DNA of 39,066 nt. Origin: an uncultured Bacteroidales bacterium (lineage in GTDB: Bacteria; Bacteroidota; Bacteroidia; Bacteroidales; UBA932). The stretch covers positions 1 through 39,066 of the forward strand of contig CALUQM010000020.1 of NCBI GenBank assembly GCA_944322925.1, written 5' to 3'. The notes beneath the pieces were generated by a model, which saw nothing but the letters and a program-made list of their open reading frames with translations, ran no database searches and was not told where the DNA came from. Numbering within the stretch: the first letter of the stretch is position 1; each line of letters starts with the position of its first letter. This document shows, one piece after another, positions 17,744 through 26,818 of this stretch. The translations under genes were made by a program, and so were the position numbers.

Positions 17744-19339
17744 ATGAAAAAAGGAACATATATCAGGACAGGCAGCCTTCTTATAGTTTCAGGCTGCAAT
17801 CTGGCATTGAATACAAACGATATTTTCGCCCAGGACAGGCCGAATGTCGTCATCATCCTGTCTGATGACCAGAACAAGAATACGGTCGGATGCTACACTC
17901 CGGGAATTCCGACACCGAATATCGACAGGCTGGCGGAAAACGGGATGAAATTCACGAATGCCAACGTAGTCGCTTCCGTAAGCAGTCCGTCGAGGTATTC
18001 CATACTGACCGGAAGATATTATAACAGCAACTATTCCGAAGAATTCCTGACAGAATACCCGGAAGGCACGGTTTCATGCTTCGGGAACGCATGCTATCTG
18101 GAAAAGGACGGAAACAATATTGCAGGGATTCTGCAGAAAGCCGGATACAGGACCGGATTTACGGGGAAGTTCCATCTGACACAACATGAATATCTGACTA
18201 CGAACAGAAAATGGGACGAAGTCGGGCTGCAGACCTACCCGCATGATTCAGACCCCCGCACAGACCCTGACACCGACAGAAAAATGCGTGAAAACCACCA
18301 GTGGTGGTGCGGACAGATAAAACCTTTCGGTTTCGACTACGTGAATGGAGTATATTCGGCTAATCTGCGGGAAACATTCAATCAATATACGAACGCCCAC
18401 AATGTCGAATGGACAATGGATGCCGCACTGGAATTTCTCGATGATCAGAAAGGACAGTCCTCGCCGTTCCTTCTCGTTATGGCGACCACATATCCGCATG
18501 GCCCGGCACCTCAGACAGTAAAAAACGGAAAATTCGTAAATTCAATCGACAATCCTGTTGTCCTTACCGGTGAAGGAGTCCGTGAAGATCTGTCTAAATA
18601 CAGCGGAGACCGTAAAAAAGTGCTTGAGGCTTACTCAGAACTGACGGAAAACAATCCCGACATGCCGCAGACCGCCGCTACCGCAATGTGGTGGGATAAT
18701 GCCGTAGGAAGAGTAATCGACAAACTGACGGAACTCGGAGTAGAGGAAAATACCATTATCGTGTATATGTCCGACCATGGCATACTAAAGGGCAGCAAAG
18801 CGACTCTTTATGATGACGGGACCAATATTCCGTTTATCATGCAATGGAAAAAAGGTATTCCTGCAGGCACGACATACGACCACGTCATAGGCTCGGTCGA
18901 TCTCGTCCCTACGCTGCTCGAACTGTGCGGCGTGGAGCCGTCAGACAGGAAAATCGACGGAATCAGTTTTGCATCCGCCTTCGCCGACCAGGACAAGCCG
19001 GTACGGGATGCCCTGCTGATGGAATTGGGTTATGCCCGCGCCATCAAGACCGATGAATTCAAATACATAGCAATCCGCTATCCTGAGAATCCGGAAACAG
19101 AAACCGATCCCGTGTCAGGCCTTCCATACATAATGAAACACGCCCAGCTTTCAAAAAAGGCCGCCAGGGCAAGAGCAAACTATTTTCTGCCTGACCAGGT
19201 ATATGAATACCGGTCAGACACCTCTGAATCACATAACCTTTTCGGAGAAGATCCTGCAAGAGACAAATCCCTGCAGGACCTTATGGCTCGCGAACTCATG
19301 AAATATTCCGGACGGCCGTTCGGGGAGTTCAATCAGTGA
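17744..19339 (+). CDS. Sulfatase, S1 family, probable lipoprotein
   Basis: A 531-residue sulfatase. The signal sequence ends in VSGC (Cys18), a good lipobox, so it is probably anchored in an envelope membrane; the residues after the Cys lack the acidic stretch typical of surface-exported lipoproteins. Asp41-Asp42 in ILSDDQN bind the metal, and S-S-P-S-R places the formylglycine precursor at Ser80. GKFHLT replaces the commoner GKWHLG. VYMSDHG carries the second metal-binding Asp, and a lysine follows in LKGSKATLYDDG. I do not assign a subfamily. It follows the upstream sulfatase by 12 bp. Its last 11 bases overlap the convergent lipoprotein gene, which leaves no room for a separate terminator. 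Confidence 0.9.
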   Translation: MKKGTYIRTGSLLIVSGCNLALNTNDIFAQDRPNVVIILSDDQNKNTVGCYTPGIPTPNIDRLAENGMKFTNANVVASVSSPSRYSILTGRYYNSNYSEEFLTEYPEGTVSCFGNACYLEKDGNNIAGILQKAGYRTGFTGKFHLTQHEYLTTNRKWDEVGLQTYPHDSDPRTDPDTDRKMRENHQWWCGQIKPFGFDYVNGVYSANLRETFNQYTNAHNVEWTMDAALEFLDDQKGQSSPFLLVMATTYPHGPAPQTVKNGKFVNSIDNPVVLTGEGVREDLSKYSGDRKKVLEAYSELTENNPDMPQTAATAMWWDNAVGRVIDKLTELGVEENTIIVYMSDHGILKGSKATLYDDGTNIPFIMQWKKGIPAGTTYDHVIGSVDLVPTLLELCGVEPSDRKIDGISFASAFADQDKPVRDALLMELGYARAIKTDEFKYIAIRYPENPETETDPVSGLPYIMKHAQLSKKAARARANYFLPDQVYEYRSDTSESHNLFGEDPARDKSLQDLMARELMKYSGRPFGEFNQ

Positions 19340-21419
19340 CCGGGGCATTTTCCGTGATTTCCATCTTTCTGAAACATCTTACACTCGCACCGCCCCTGTC
19401 AGCAACATTTCCTCCGATATACAGTTTATTGTTATAATCCGCGACAGTGATATATGGATAGCCTGCAAAATCAGTGTCTGAATCCGTATCCCTGGCCTGG
19501 AAGGCAGATCTGTTTCCTACAATATCATCATTATCCGCACAATAAAGCGTGCAATACTGAATCGTTTTGGAAAAGACTCCGCCATTGCCCATTCTGTTTC
19601 CCGTCTTGCCTACCTTAATCAGATTAAACATTCCCGTAAGGTTCTGCTCGGATTCAGGCAATACTGCTATCAGTGCAGACCATTCCGCTCTGGTAGGTAT
19701 AAAATAATTGTCCGGCGCAGGAGTGTACTGCGGCATGTTCCAGTCAAGACAATCTTCATGAATGTCATTCCCTGCAACCCAGCCGAATTTTGCCTGAGCC
19801 ACAACCCCTGTCGACGGCACGGCTCCCGGTTTCGGATACGAAAATACGTAACATGACCCTATACTTTGTATATCATTGGAAACTGACGGATCTTCAACTA
19901 CTTTTGTTGCTCCCAGATTTCTGTCAAGGAAATAATACTTGAATTTCCTGCCGTCAGCCTCGGTTACTGTTACCGGAGGCAGTTCATAATATGTTTCAGT
20001 CGCCGTTGCGCTTCTTTGGATCCAGTTGTTCGGTGCTCCGGAACCGATATTTTTGCCGACATTTTCCCAAGCCGGTATTACAATCTTGGTTCCTATTGAT
20101 TCCAGCGGAGTGATGAATTCTCCCATACTGTTTTTTGCAAAGAACTTGTAGTAGACGATTTCTCCCGAATTCAGTCCGGAGATGCTGACCGATACCGAAT
20201 CCCCGAATTCTCCGACAATGGACCCCAGAGCCTTTTCTGACAGATCGGTGATACTGTTCCCATAATAAACACCGCATTCATCTATGTCCAGACCTCCGTC
20301 GGAATTCATAAATGCCCTTAATGTAACCGTGTTTTCCGTAACGTCACGCAGAATTTCCTCATAAGCAGGAATATGTGCCGTAAGCTGCGGAATACTCTCC
20401 GGTCCGGTCTTAATGGAAACGGTTTCTCCCGAGACCTCGCCGGAATAATTTTTCACAAACGGTTTAAGATAATATTCGGTTTCTTTTTCCAGGCCGCGTT
20501 TCCTGACAATAAAATTGTCTTCCGAATCATATTCATCGGAAATCAGTCTTTCGGAAAGATTGTCTGCAGATTCTCCGAAATAAAAGCCGCATTCTATATC
20601 CGGATCATTCCCGTAATCGGTTACAGTTCCGGCTACGGCAAATAACGTCGTGGCGATATTTTCCGGTCCCTTATATTCTACTGCCGGCATCGATGTCTTG
20701 TCCGTCGTAAATGAATATGATTCCGAAAACTGTTCCTTACGATTATTCCTGGCGTAAATCATGTATTCGTATTCCGTCTCCGGTGTAAGATCTGTAACCA
20801 AAACGTCAAACGGAGTGTCCAAAGCTACTGCATTGTCAGTTCCCGGTATGACTGATGTGATTTTATAAGCCTCGCTGCTGCCGGCTTTTCTGGTATAGAC
20901 ACCGTATTCGATAACACCGTCCTCATCTCCTCCGAAATCAGAAACCATGCCCGACAGTCTGTAATGACGGGCATTGACAGAAACTGCGTCTTCCGGCAAG
21001 GCTTCCACGGAGACATAATCGATAATTTCCGAAGAAGTCGTTACACGTATGGTTCTGCCGCAATATTCAGTTCCGTCATCTCCGATACCGTACGCCCTGA
21101 CATAATAATTTGTCTCTTTCTCAAGGCCGCCGATCCATGTCCTGAAAAATTCGTTTTCGATCTGATCGGCAACATATTTTCTGGCATCCTCATTATTGTC
21201 GAATTCCGTATCCGACAGATAGAATCCGAGTTCTGAAAAAACGATTCCGCCGTATATTTCACCCTGCGCAAGAAATTCATCGTAGAATACCCTTGATTCA
21301 ATTGGATAATCGGTAGTTATCGGCTGCTGAATATCAAAAGCCGTATCCAAAGACTCGACGCATGAAACGGCCGGAATCATACACAGCAACATAAATATAA
21401 ATTTTCGCATATTTTTCAT
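19329..21419 (-). CDS. Surface lipoprotein with FnIII-like repeats, probable glycan-binding protein
   Basis: A 696-residue lipoprotein (signal ending AVSC, Cys20), third in the SusC-SusD operon and 14 bp after susD, the position normally held by a SusE/SusF-type surface glycan-binding protein. The body holds about four fibronectin-type-III-like repeats. They are marked by similar strands LEKETNYYVRAYGIGD, LTPETEYEYMIYARNN, LEKETEYYLKPFVKN and LNSGEIVYYKFFAKN. The last 230 residues resemble the FISUMP (Fibrobacter major paralogous) type: FLDRNLGATKV, FIPTRAEWSALI and the ending GGASVRCFRK. That domain is not part of classical SusE/F. A carbohydrate-binding role is inferred from position. The binding surface cannot be predicted here. 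Confidence 0.8.
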   Translation of the reverse strand: MKNMRKFIFMLLCMIPAVSCVESLDTAFDIQQPITTDYPIESRVFYDEFLAQGEIYGGIVFSELGFYLSDTEFDNNEDARKYVADQIENEFFRTWIGGLEKETNYYVRAYGIGDDGTEYCGRTIRVTTSSEIIDYVSVEALPEDAVSVNARHYRLSGMVSDFGGDEDGVIEYGVYTRKAGSSEAYKITSVIPGTDNAVALDTPFDVLVTDLTPETEYEYMIYARNNRKEQFSESYSFTTDKTSMPAVEYKGPENIATTLFAVAGTVTDYGNDPDIECGFYFGESADNLSERLISDEYDSEDNFIVRKRGLEKETEYYLKPFVKNYSGEVSGETVSIKTGPESIPQLTAHIPAYEEILRDVTENTVTLRAFMNSDGGLDIDECGVYYGNSITDLSEKALGSIVGEFGDSVSVSISGLNSGEIVYYKFFAKNSMGEFITPLESIGTKIVIPAWENVGKNIGSGAPNNWIQRSATATETYYELPPVTVTEADGRKFKYYFLDRNLGATKVVEDPSVSNDIQSIGSCYVFSYPKPGAVPSTGVVAQAKFGWVAGNDIHEDCLDWNMPQYTPAPDNYFIPTRAEWSALIAVLPESEQNLTGMFNLIKVGKTGNRMGNGGVFSKTIQYCTLYCADNDDIVGNRSAFQARDTDSDTDFAGYPYITVADYNNKLYIGGNVADRGGASVRCFRKMEITENAPVTD

Positions 21420-21433
21420 GTTTAAACTAAAAA

Positions 21434-23434
21434 TTAATATCCCGGATTGTTCTTCTTGAAATCCTCATTCATCGACAAGTCAGTCTCCATCAATGGAATC
21501 GGATACAGGTAATGCTTAGGAACCTGAATGTCCGGCAGCGGGAATGAAGACCAGTTGATCTTTCTCTGCAGGACCTTGTATTCCAACCATCCTAAACGCT
21601 GAAGGTCAAACCACCGCTGGAATTCCCCGAAAAACTCCTTACCCCTTTCATCTATGAGCGCTTCGTATGTAAGGGTCTCTGTCGTATACCTTTTCATGCA
21701 GATGTCAGAGACATTGGCAAGCTTGTACAGGGCATTTTTATAATTCAATTCATTAGTATAGTATGTTTTATATGTCGAATTATTGTTAGGCGTTTTCTCG
21801 TAGTCAGCCTTTGCCGTCTCATAAGCCTCCAGAGTCGTTGCAACTTCTGTCTCAAACTGAAGCCTGTATGTGTTTTCAATTTCCATCGGGTCTGCACCGG
21901 CGAGAGCTCTGTCTACTACTTTATTGACGTAATCCACTGCCTGCTGCGAAGCATAGGCTCCCGACGGATCTGAAGGGCTCGCGCCATTCAGCAGCATATC
22001 GCATTCCGCATACATCAGCAATATGTCAGCATATCGCAGGACCACTACATTGTTCGGGCAGTCGGACAGGGCATAGGCCATTGATTCATACATCCAGTTG
22101 GAAGGATCGTCAGACTGCCCCCACCCATATTTCCATGTTCCGGACTGCAGGGAAAGAGCGGATTGCAGATACGAATATTGCAATATTTCAGGAATAAAGA
22201 TATTTTCAAGATTAGAACTGAAAGCTATGCTGACAGGTTTCCCGTTCGAAGGATTCTCGACATTCGAATTATACGCCTGGGAAAAGGAATTGGCTGTGGT
22301 CTGCACTGTCATATCATCAAAATAAACGACGCGCAGGTGGGAATAATTTATGTCTCTTCTCGTATCTCCGAACTTAAAGTACTTATAATAGCCCGGAGTT
22401 GGCTTCAGCACGTTCGAACCGCCCACGGCACTGAAATTCTGTTGATTTGTTCCGGTATTTATTCCGAACATCTTGGACCAATTGCTGCCATATCCTGATA
22501 CTGCAGCGAACTGTATTTCCCAGATACTTTCAACGTTGGTATTCTTTTTTGACGGCATAAACGGCTCATGGTAGCTTTCTGTCAGGTCAAATCCGCCGTT
22601 CTCGATAATATCGGCCAGCAATGTCCTTGCCTTTGAGAACAACTCCTGACATGATTCAGTAACATCATTATAGCCGGGGACAATATCAGTTTTCCCTCCC
22701 GGTATAGGTTCTCCGTTATCCGCTCTCAATCCGCCTTCCGGAGTCCCCTTTTCATTTCTCAGCTTGGAGGTCCCGACATAGAGATAGAGTTTGGCAAGTA
22801 ATCCTTTGGCAGCCCAGATATTGACCCGGCCGCCGTTTTTATTGCCCAAAAGCCCGGAATCCATTGCTGTTTTCAGATCCGTTTCTATAAAATGGAAAAC
22901 TTCATTGATCGATGCCCGCGGGTATGCGAACTCATCTCTCCCGATGATATCGATACGTTTGTCTACCAGCGGCAACTCGCCGAATGCCATCATAAGACGA
23001 TAGTAGGCAAAAGCCCGGAGAAAATATGCTTCCGCCTTTATTCTCATACCGTCTCTGTCATCTATTATTCCTGCAGCCATCAATACGTCCGCCTTGTCAA
23101 GAACGATATTGGCATCCCGGACGACAAGAAAGTGATTCCGCCAAAACAATTCACACGGTGTCGATGACGGAGTTATTGTATAAGAATCTACTGGAAGAGC
23201 ACTCTGATTGGACTTTGTAGTACAGGTAATATCCGTACCAAGCTCTCCTATCGATATGAGATTTGCTGCATAGCAGCCCTGAAGCCGGGAATAGACACCC
23301 GTCAAGGCGAATTCAAGTGAATTCAAATTCTTGATGTCGTCCATTGCTATATCAGTCTTGTATTCCTCTTCGAGAAATGAACAGGCACATGCCAGAGGAA
23401 TCAGTAAGGACAGTAAAAATATCTTCAATTTCAT
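21434..23434 (-). CDS. susD: SusD/RagB-family surface glycan-binding lipoprotein
   Basis: A 666-residue outer-membrane lipoprotein that caps the SusC channel and helps deliver oligosaccharides. The signal ends in PLACAC followed by SFLEEEYKTD, the typical SusD N-terminus. The TPR-like core is visible in LNSLEFALTGVYSRLQG, AEAYFLRAFAYYRLMMAFGELPLVD and VVVLRYADILLMYAEC. The C-terminal part has LIDERGKEFFGEFQRWFDLQRLG and ends NPGY, both characteristic. It is at the long end for the family, with a long helical insertion near ATTLEAYETAKADYEKTPN. It lies 40 bp after susC and 14 bp before the FnIII lipoprotein. Symbol by family homology only; the glycan is unlikely to be starch. Confidence 0.95.
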   Translation of the reverse strand: MKLKIFLLSLLIPLACACSFLEEEYKTDIAMDDIKNLNSLEFALTGVYSRLQGCYAANLISIGELGTDITCTTKSNQSALPVDSYTITPSSTPCELFWRNHFLVVRDANIVLDKADVLMAAGIIDDRDGMRIKAEAYFLRAFAYYRLMMAFGELPLVDKRIDIIGRDEFAYPRASINEVFHFIETDLKTAMDSGLLGNKNGGRVNIWAAKGLLAKLYLYVGTSKLRNEKGTPEGGLRADNGEPIPGGKTDIVPGYNDVTESCQELFSKARTLLADIIENGGFDLTESYHEPFMPSKKNTNVESIWEIQFAAVSGYGSNWSKMFGINTGTNQQNFSAVGGSNVLKPTPGYYKYFKFGDTRRDINYSHLRVVYFDDMTVQTTANSFSQAYNSNVENPSNGKPVSIAFSSNLENIFIPEILQYSYLQSALSLQSGTWKYGWGQSDDPSNWMYESMAYALSDCPNNVVVLRYADILLMYAECDMLLNGASPSDPSGAYASQQAVDYVNKVVDRALAGADPMEIENTYRLQFETEVATTLEAYETAKADYEKTPNNNSTYKTYYTNELNYKNALYKLANVSDICMKRYTTETLTYEALIDERGKEFFGEFQRWFDLQRLGWLEYKVLQRKINWSSFPLPDIQVPKHYLYPIPLMETDLSMNEDFKKNNPGY

Positions 23435-23474
23435 GGTATCATAATTTATTGGTATCGACTTCGCTTCAGATCAA

Positions 23475-26400
23475 TCAGAATGTTACGCTGATTCCCGCCG
23501 AATAATTCCTGGTTCTCGGATAGGCACAGTCATCAAGTCCCGGCAACAAATCCGCACCTGAGGAACTTACAGAGTTGACATCGGGATCAAAACCTGAATA
23601 ATTCGTAAAGACATACGCATTTTTTACACTTACAAAAAATTTCATGTTCCTGATAAATATTTTCTGGGTGAACTTTGCTGGCAAAGTGTACGACAATGTG
23701 ATGTCATTGATCCTCAGATATGACGCATCTTCTACATAAAGAGACCGGCAGTAAAAGTTCTGAGGTTCGGAAAACGACAACGGGCCTCCAATATATGCTA
23801 TGTCTTCGTTGCCCTGAAAATACAGTTCTCCTGTATCTTTCATATAAAGAGTCTGATACAATCCGTATTTCGCAGCTCTTTTTGTCTGGTTGATATTCGC
23901 CCCCTTTCCACCTTCCAAAGACATTCGGGTAGAATTGAATACGGTTCCGCCATACTTGAACTCAAGTCCTATCTGAAGATCTATGTTCCTGTATGTAAAA
24001 GTATTGACAAATCCTCCCTGAAATTTAGGTTCCGCATAACCGATTATCTGTCTGTCCGATTCATTGATCTGGTGATCGTTGTTGTAATCTTCATATTTGA
24101 TATAACCCGGGCGAGTCGTTGTAGATCCGAAAATCGAGGTTATGCCGCTGTTTTCTATTTCGCTCATCGACGTATAGACACCGTCATCTTTATAGCCGTA
24201 CCACAGGCCGATCGGCTTGCCTTCCTGCAGAAGTCCGAAATCCGAAGCTCCGCCGGCACTTGATGACAGAACCATCCACCCTGATTCGGCAATGTATTCA
24301 ACATTGGACCTGTTGAACGATATATTGAAAGTAGATGACCACGTGAAATTTTTAGTCGATATCGGATAGCCGCTCAATGATAATTCAAGTCCCTTATTGC
24401 TGACTTTCCCCCTGTTTGTCCATCTTGTCTGATACCCGATATAATCAGGGACCGATTCAAGCAGCAGAAGGTCTTTTGTCTTTTTCAAATATACGTCTAC
24501 TGTCATCAACAGCCTGTTGTTCCAAAGGCCGACATCGATTCCGGCATCATATTGAGTTGTCGTCTCCCATCTTAGATCAGGATTCCTTGTTCTCGACGCT
24601 ACAAATCCCAGGGACGGATTCAAGCCATCCATCGGATACCCTGAAGTTGACATCAGTGCCAGTGTCTGATATGGTGAAATTCCCGTATTTCCGCTGACAC
24701 CTGCCGAAGCCCTGAATTTCAACTCGGAAAAAAGATTAAGTCTTTTTATGAATGGCTCCTCACTTGCCCTCCACGCAATTGCACCGGAAGGAAAGTAACC
24801 CCATTTATTCCCTTTTGCGAGCCGGGATGATCCGTCAGCTCTGATTGATGCAGTAAAAAGATACCTGTCCTTGATTTTGTAATTGGCCCGTGCCAGAAAC
24901 GACAGCAATGCAGACTTGGTATATTTATTTATCGTAGGAATCGGTGTGAGCCCCATTTCCATATTATAAACGCCCTTGTCCTCATAAGGGAAGTTATTTG
25001 CTTCAGTGTTAAGGTTGTATATATTCGTTCCTTGCAGTGTCACTCCGACCAGCGCATCAAAAGTGTGTATGCCGAACGGTTCCGGAGTAATATAAAGCAG
25101 GTTTTCATTCAGCCAGTTAATATTCTCGGAGACATAGGATTGCGCTTTCCCGCCGACGACATTTCCGCTACCGGTCTGCACGTCAGAAGGATAATAACGT
25201 TCGGTTTTGGTTCTGGTATAATTATAACTTCCTGATATGTTAAGTCTGAAAATCTTTGCAAAATATATGTCGGCCCAACCTTTGAAGGTCGCATTAAGAC
25301 GGTTCTGATTATTGGTAATTTTCATTGCCTGACTTACCGGATCCTGATTAATCAATGTATTGTCATCGGTAATGTCAATCTCGTCCTCCTGATAAATGGC
25401 TTTTGTCGGCGGTCTGGACAACATGGATTTGATTATGTTGCCGGTAGTGTTTTTCATCGACATTGAACTTCCCGATGCATTTACGCCTATTTTCAGCCAC
25501 GGAGTGACTTCCCTGTCGAAATTTGCCCTGACATTATAGCGTTCCATTCCCGTGTTCAATACAATACCATCCTGATCAAGAATGCTTCCTATAACAGAGT
25601 ATGTGCCTTTCTGGTCGCCGCCGCTGATACTTAACCTGTATTCTTCGATCAATGCATTCTTCAGGACTTCTTTTTGCCAGTTCGTATCTGTCGTGAAATC
25701 GCCATTCAGAATTTCCTGATATCTGTCGCTGTATGTAGATGCATAAGACAAATTCCAGACATAGCCTTCCATGTCATAATAATCGCGTGAGTCTCCTCCG
25801 GCACGGCCTGCTCCCCAGACACAATATCTGGCAAATTCCTCCGCATTCATCATTTCGTACAGCCGTACCGGCTGCTGCATCGACACCGTGGCCGAAAAAT
25901 TTATCCTCGGTGCTCCTGCCCGACCTTTCTTTGTCGTAATGATGACTACGCCGTTCGCTCCTCTCGACCCGTATATCGCCGTGGAACTTGCATCTTTCAG
26001 TATCTCCATCGATTCGATCTCAGACGGACTGATATCCGTACTTTCCATCAATACGCCGTCAACTACATACAGAGGCGAATTCGATGCATTGATGGAATTC
26101 GTACCCCTTATTCGGATGTTCATCGATGCCCCGGGAGCGCCGTCCGTGCTGAGAATGCTTACTCCGGCAAGCTGACCCCTCAGGGCATCCTCTACTGAAA
26201 GCACCATCCTGTCCTCCATCACATCAGCCTTGACGGATGCCACGGAGCCTGTAAGGTCCGATTTCTTGATAACTGCATACCCGATAACCTGAACTTCGTC
26301 AAGAAGTTCGGAATCCTCTTCCATAACGATTCGCATCCCGGATTCAGACACAGGTTCTATTTCCAAATCCAGAAAACCGATGTAACTGAATATGATCGGA

Positions 26401-26621
26401 TGAGATTTGTCGGATACTGAAATCGTAAAATTCCCATCGATATCAGTCGCAGTTCCATTTTTTGTTCCTTTTTCCAATACGGATACGCCTATAAGAGGAT
26501 TACCGCTCTCATCATAGACTGTTCCTGACATGGAAATCCGTTTCTGAGCGAATGAAACTGTTGAAAAACAGATCAGAAACAGTAAAATTCCAATTCGGTT
26601 AAAGACAGGTTCCCTTAACAT
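23475..26621 (-). CDS. susC: SusC/RagA-family TonB-dependent outer-membrane transporter
   Basis: A 1048-residue TonB-dependent receptor that imports glycan fragments across the outer membrane. After the signal peptide (ending VSFAQ) comes a carboxypeptidase-D-like beta-sandwich (GTVYDESGNPLIGVSVLEKG, about 33-115). Next are a TonB-box-like DEVQVIGYA and the plug domain with EDALRGQLAGVSI, IRIRGTNSIN, SPLYVVDGVL and the SusC signature STAIYGSRGANGVVIITTKK. A long beta-barrel follows and ends in an aromatic C-terminal strand (YSAGISVTF). It is first in the operon with SusD and the FnIII lipoprotein. The best -7 candidate is TAATTTTA on the minus strand (plus 26661-26668), one base off consensus. 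It is divergent from the GH36-like gene. Confidence 0.97.
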   Translation of the reverse strand: MLREPVFNRIGILLFLICFSTVSFAQKRISMSGTVYDESGNPLIGVSVLEKGTKNGTATDIDGNFTISVSDKSHPIIFSYIGFLDLEIEPVSESGMRIVMEEDSELLDEVQVIGYAVIKKSDLTGSVASVKADVMEDRMVLSVEDALRGQLAGVSILSTDGAPGASMNIRIRGTNSINASNSPLYVVDGVLMESTDISPSEIESMEILKDASSTAIYGSRGANGVVIITTKKGRAGAPRINFSATVSMQQPVRLYEMMNAEEFARYCVWGAGRAGGDSRDYYDMEGYVWNLSYASTYSDRYQEILNGDFTTDTNWQKEVLKNALIEEYRLSISGGDQKGTYSVIGSILDQDGIVLNTGMERYNVRANFDREVTPWLKIGVNASGSSMSMKNTTGNIIKSMLSRPPTKAIYQEDEIDITDDNTLINQDPVSQAMKITNNQNRLNATFKGWADIYFAKIFRLNISGSYNYTRTKTERYYPSDVQTGSGNVVGGKAQSYVSENINWLNENLLYITPEPFGIHTFDALVGVTLQGTNIYNLNTEANNFPYEDKGVYNMEMGLTPIPTINKYTKSALLSFLARANYKIKDRYLFTASIRADGSSRLAKGNKWGYFPSGAIAWRASEEPFIKRLNLFSELKFRASAGVSGNTGISPYQTLALMSTSGYPMDGLNPSLGFVASRTRNPDLRWETTTQYDAGIDVGLWNNRLLMTVDVYLKKTKDLLLLESVPDYIGYQTRWTNRGKVSNKGLELSLSGYPISTKNFTWSSTFNISFNRSNVEYIAESGWMVLSSSAGGASDFGLLQEGKPIGLWYGYKDDGVYTSMSEIENSGITSIFGSTTTRPGYIKYEDYNNDHQINESDRQIIGYAEPKFQGGFVNTFTYRNIDLQIGLEFKYGGTVFNSTRMSLEGGKGANINQTKRAAKYGLYQTLYMKDTGELYFQGNEDIAYIGGPLSFSEPQNFYCRSLYVEDASYLRINDITLSYTLPAKFTQKIFIRNMKFFVSVKNAYVFTNYSGFDPDVNSVSSSGADLLPGLDDCAYPRTRNYSAGISVTF

Positions 26622-26794
26622 AAAGCTGATAATATTAGTTGATGTATTAATTATGTGACCTAAAATTAGATATTGTCTATTCTTGTTTCTGATATGGATG
26701 AATCATTTTTTTGCTTGTTTGTATTTCGCATCTTGCTGTTGCATTCCGGATACCTAATGTTACATACGCGACAGTAAAAAGCCCCTTTTAACAA

Positions 26795-26802
26795 TATATT
26801 TG
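26795..26802 (+). promoter_or_regulatory. -7 element for the GH36-GH3-GH127 operon
   Basis: TATATTTGT matches TAnnTTTGY exactly, 16 bp before the start codon at 26819. No -33 TTTG is present at the expected distance. The same octamer TATATTTG is the -7 of both copies of the 75-bp block, but the sequence upstream here is different. Confidence 0.5.
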
Positions 26803-26818
26803 TTTCAATTTTAATCAC

